DNA of 64,000 nt, from the NCBI GenBank assembly GCA_024867545.1, contig JANFNE010000025.1, forward strand, positions 310,001 to 374,000. Direction: 5' to 3'. Below are positions 60,719-64,000 of this stretch, piece by piece. The position numbers and the translations under genes are program-made. Below the pieces are notes generated by a model that worked only from the letters and a program-made list of their open reading frames with translations, did not search any database and was not told the DNA's origin. Each line of letters starts with the position of its first letter. Position 1 is the first letter of the stretch. This DNA comes from Phytopythium helicoides. Its lineage: Eukaryota; Oomycota; Peronosporomycetes; Pythiales; Pythiaceae.

Positions 60719-60950
60719 TCAAGCATTTGCGCCTCCTCGCTTTGGTTTGTTAGGTCGAATAGACCCACCACTGCTTTTAGGTCTGCGGTCTGTTTGTGTT
60801 TGTGCCAGTCGCTTCTCAGCGCCTGTGGCAACTGCAGTCGTGGGGCGAGCTCGAATCGAAGCGGTCGGTTTTTCTCGGAGCAGGCTCACGCCCACTCCGA
60901 GTTCGAGGTGTCGGGCCTTCAGATTGACCATGTCTTCGTCAAACGATAGT
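60719..60950 (-). pseudogene. Orphan 3' fragment of the Tudor/PUB gene
   Basis: About 75 codons matching the end of the gene at 55770-56006 (DEDMVNLKARHLELGVGVSL ... RPNKPKRGGANA, stop). The upstream part is missing because the inverted-repeat edge cuts it at about 60950. The ACAAAC repeat is contracted compared with the parent. Confidence 0.8.
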
Positions 60951-61033
60951 ATAGGTGAGCATGAGAACAACGTTCAAAACGATATATACGACCGACTGCC
61001 ACATTTATGAGGGCACTACAACCCACTTGATAC

Positions 61034-63016
61034 TTACGGGCAGCATCGCTTCGAGTGCTGCTTGCCATTCGGGTCCTCAGGGACGTCGAGCGTCGGGTTG
61101 CGGTCGAAGAAGCCTTCAGGCTTGAAGGCGAAACCCGCGTAGTCGACCGGCATGATCGGCCAATCCTCCGGGCGAGGGAAGTGCGTCAGACCGAACGTGT
61201 GCCACACGACAATGTCCTCGCCGTCGACATTGCGGTTGCCCTTGACGTACTCGGGCAAGCCAGCGCCGCCAGGATGCTGGTTCGGCGTGTATCCAGCCGC
61301 CCACATCTCGTCGCGCTCGTACTTCGTGACCCACAGGTGCTTTTTCGCAAAACCTGCACGCTTGCTGATCGAGGAGTCATCAGCAGCGGCGAGTAGAGGT
61401 TGACCTTCAGGAATGAGAACGTAAGCCGTCGGGTTTCCGACACAGTTCACCTTCTCGCTCGAGCCAACAAGCCACACACGGCCCTTGGTGTTGTCAGCTT
61501 CGCGCTGAGCCTCGCTCTCGGTGGTCAAGCGAGTCGTAATGCGCTTGAAGGCGTTACCGACCGGGTTCTCTGGCGACTTTGGCAGACGCTGCACTTGGAG
61601 CTCGTCAACGTGGCACTTGCCACCGTCGATTGCGACATCCAGACGAGCTGAGAACATGTGCTGGTGGCAAGGAGCTCCAAGGCGAGGGGCCATCTCAGTC
61701 GCAAACTCGTAGTCCTTGCCACCAGGGTGGCCTGACGTGAACACAATGCCGGTAGCCTTGCACTCCAGCTCGATCTTGCCGTCTAGGTACAGGTACCAGT
61801 AGAATCCGTAGTCGTAGTTACCGACGGTGACGAAGAACGAGATGACAAGGCGGCGCTGGCGACGAACCGTTCCCTGGCGCGTGTAGTAGTCCGTGTGCTT
61901 CCATAGCGTACCGAAGTCTTCCTCGTGGATGCACACCGCGTTCTTGATAACAAAAGGCTTGCAGAAGTCGTCGACGAGAGTCGCATCCAGGTAGTGAATC
62001 TGGCCAAGACAGTCACATCCGAGCACCAACGAGTTGGCAAGGCGACCGAATTGGTACTCGCCGGCATCAAAGTAGTTCTGCCACTCATGCGTCGGCGACG
62101 GCTCTCCGTAAGGAACGACCATCTCGGAGACGGAGGCACGGTTGAGGATCTTGCGCTTCTCTCCGTTGTGGTCGCGGTCGCGGAGTGACACGTCGTGGAG
62201 CGTGAGGCCTTCACGACCGTTAAAGCCGATGCGGACCTCCCAGTTCTGCCACGAGAGCACATTGTTTTCAACCGTGAAGCTCGCTCCTTCGGGCTGGGTA
62301 ATATGCAGAGGCTTCATGTTGGTGCGCATCTCGCCCGAGACCTTCGGGTCGAGGTAGTCGCCCGAGTCCTGGGGGATGTGTGGGTAGCCCGTGTCAATGA
62401 GCTTCAGCACCTTGCGGTTCGTCAGGTCGACGTGTGCAACAATCCCATCGATCGGGTGTGCAAACATGGAGTGCGTGCCCTCTGTGGCGTGATAGCTCAG
62501 CACACGGATCATGCGGCGACCAGACTCGTCGCCGTACTGGTCGGTGAACACACCAGCAGAAAGCGGAACGCCACGCACGAGGCTCAAGTCCGTGATGCCG
62601 CGGCGAGCCAGAGCCTCCACGTAGCCGGGATCAGCCTTGGTGATGGTCTCAGCATCGACGTAGTCCTGGTCCAGAACTGGACCCCAGCCATCCGTTGCAG
62701 GGTTCAGCTGCTTATCAACGATTACTTTGCGCGCCAGAACATCCACCACGGTCTGGCGAGCAGTGTTGGTCTCGAGGTTGAGCAGCACGACACCAATCTC
62801 ACGAACTGGGATGGGACTTCCAGGTGTAAAGGCAGCAAGAGTCGCGTGGTCGGGCTCGCGCAGCATCACATACGAGTAGCGTACGGCGTCGCCCGAGTAC
62901 CCGGCGTCCGCGAGCACTTGCTTGACGGTGACGATTTCATCGGCGGTGATCGGGTCCAGCGGGTGGAGCACAGTGGCAACTGGCGCAGGTGAAGCTTCGT
63001 TCTGGCAGCAGCTCAT
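61034..63016 (-). CDS. Copper amine oxidase
   Basis: A complete 660-residue copper/topaquinone amine oxidase, oxidising primary amines to aldehydes with H2O2 and ammonia. Visible are the quinone-forming Tyr in VGNYDYG (Y401), the catalytic Asp in YFDAGEYQFG (D317), copper ligands H451 and H453 (HQHMFS) and H612 (THFPRPEDWP). No signal peptide; both ends are cysteine-rich (MSCCQ and CCP), so location is unclear. Length is normal for the family and the frame is uninterrupted, unlike many neighbours. Aldehyde products could in principle feed the nearby ALDH, but no regulatory link is visible. Confidence 0.95.
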   Translation of the reverse strand: MSCCQNEASPAPVATVLHPLDPITADEIVTVKQVLADAGYSGDAVRYSYVMLREPDHATLAAFTPGSPIPVREIGVVLLNLETNTARQTVVDVLARKVIVDKQLNPATDGWGPVLDQDYVDAETITKADPGYVEALARRGITDLSLVRGVPLSAGVFTDQYGDESGRRMIRVLSYHATEGTHSMFAHPIDGIVAHVDLTNRKVLKLIDTGYPHIPQDSGDYLDPKVSGEMRTNMKPLHITQPEGASFTVENNVLSWQNWEVRIGFNGREGLTLHDVSLRDRDHNGEKRKILNRASVSEMVVPYGEPSPTHEWQNYFDAGEYQFGRLANSLVLGCDCLGQIHYLDATLVDDFCKPFVIKNAVCIHEEDFGTLWKHTDYYTRQGTVRRQRRLVISFFVTVGNYDYGFYWYLYLDGKIELECKATGIVFTSGHPGGKDYEFATEMAPRLGAPCHQHMFSARLDVAIDGGKCHVDELQVQRLPKSPENPVGNAFKRITTRLTTESEAQREADNTKGRVWLVGSSEKVNCVGNPTAYVLIPEGQPLLAAADDSSISKRAGFAKKHLWVTKYERDEMWAAGYTPNQHPGGAGLPEYVKGNRNVDGEDIVVWHTFGLTHFPRPEDWPIMPVDYAGFAFKPEGFFDRNPTLDVPEDPNGKQHSKRCCP

Positions 63017-64000
63017 CGGATCGGGTCGATAGCTTCGTGTGGAGGGCTAGTAGATGCGCCGGTGGAGGCAAAAGTGGAAGTGATCATTCCCGAGCGTGAG
63101 GAAGGAGCACTGGATCAGGCGCCGACGAGCCCAGGTTGGTCCAAGCTCCGCTCTAGACAAGTGAAGAGCGGACATGGGGTGAAACGAGGTGAAACGGAGT
63201 GAAACGAACGAAAGTGCTCACTGCGATCAGCAAGTGGAGGCAAGGAGTTGCGTCTCTATGCCCGCGCAGCGAGCTCTACAGTACACAGCCGCTTGGGCAA
63301 TCCATGATGGCGCACAACAGAGCACGAGAAAAACAGGCGAGTCCATCATGATTGGGATGTATCAAGGTCTACTTGGATGCGTGGATACTTCGTGTTGCCT
63401 GTCTTGGCTCGGGCTTGTGTCCCTGCGCGTCGGAGCGGTTTGAACAGTGACCACTTGGCATTCCGTTGAGCTGGTCTCTGATCTGCTGCTAACAGCCTGC
63501 GCTTTCCGATATTCTGCTCAATGCAATTGTTGGTGTTTCAGAGCAGTGGCCGCAAAGCACTTGAGATCAGTGATACCCCTCCCTCTTCTCATTCGAATTG
63601 ACACTTGACCAGTGACGTGAGCCAGGGATGAGTCTCCTGATTGCCTGCACCGGCACGAGTCCCATAAACGACCCCATCCCCTCCTCTAGTCGCCAAATGA
63701 GACTGTCGCGCGAGTTCATTGGTCGAGTCCTGCGTGACGCGCACCCAATCACCGAAGTCCCGCCGATGTAGATCTTCACCGCGACGGCGACTGCAACACC
63801 AGCACCCAAATGCATCGTCCGATGCCGTGAGGCTCCACACTTTCGCTCGCTGCGCTGACGCGTGTCGGCGTCATCGATGCATCGGCCTATCGGGCGCAAG
63901 CACAACGCTGCAGCCCTGGTTTCTCAATCACTCGCGATCGTGGTTGCGTCGTACCTTGTCGGGCCTCGGCTGCGCGGCGATCCCTTTGCGGTAAACAAAG
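63017..64000. other. Region upstream of copper amine oxidase
   Basis: No supported gene in about 980 bp. A 10-bp repeat (GTGAAACGAG-like) occurs three times in tandem at 63179-63208, about 165 bp upstream of the amine oxidase ATG. Confidence 0.5.

Larger units (their letters stand above)
58449..60950. repeat. Large inverted repeat, right arm
   Basis: Inverted partner of 55770-58291. Its outer edge lies 83 bp from the stop codon of the copper amine oxidase gene. It contains the second pectate lyase and an orphan 3' fragment of the Tudor/PUB gene. Confidence 0.93.

Overview
The window looks like nuclear DNA of an oomycete, probably a Phytophthora/Pythium-type plant pathogen. It has short GT-AG introns of about 55-90 bp and dense, GC-rich genes on both strands. 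The gene content fits: degenerate ankyrin families whose repeats centre on NGHLEVVKWLHENRSEGCT, a family-3-type secreted pectate lyase, a MYND protein with a stramenopile-type WG.V..REFER..G motif, and an IQ/PX protein. I see no bacterial operons, CRISPR array, rRNA or tRNA.

Layout. 0.4-2.5 kb: IQ/coiled-coil/PX gene. 3.3-5.3 kb: ankyrin gene with one frameshift. 6.3-34.3 kb: a head-to-tail triplication of a MYND gene, an ankyrin remnant and an aldehyde dehydrogenase (ALDH) gene, with cores at 6355-11459, 13658-18538 and 29370-34264. The MYND gene is complete only at the left end and the ALDH gene only at the right end. The two junctions share an inserted block of about 2.2 kb: a Tc1/mariner transposase relic, an unrecognised gene (here called X), a 317-bp solo LTR with a TCCTT target-site duplication, a 105-bp inverted-repeat element and a mini-ORF coding DETI repeats. 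At the second junction the Tc1/X boundary has expanded into 19 head-to-tail copies of a 455-bp unit, each with an identical 146-codon chimeric ORF. This is the most striking object in the window.

35-48 kb: housekeeping and signalling genes. These are a CDV3-like protein, dolichol-phosphate mannosyltransferase (DPM1, five exons including a 26-nt microexon), a single-pass membrane protein, eIF2B epsilon divergent from a polyQ/coiled-coil gene, and a PH-C2-inositol-polyphosphate 4-phosphatase gene. 48.6-56.0 kb: a giant gene with about 15 Tudor-like repeats, EF-hands and about four PUB domains. 55.8-60.95 kb: an inverted repeat with arms of about 2.5 kb and a 157-bp spacer, carrying two tail-to-tail pectate lyase genes. 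61.0-63.0 kb: an intact copper amine oxidase gene.

Many otherwise conserved genes are broken by single-base indels, mostly one extra base in a short homopolymer (ankyrin gene, eIF2B epsilon, the phosphatase active site, the Tudor gene). The simplest reading is assembly consensus error. The pectate lyase frameshift is an exception, because both diverged copies carry it. Frame joins in such genes are inferred from domain continuity and marked as such.
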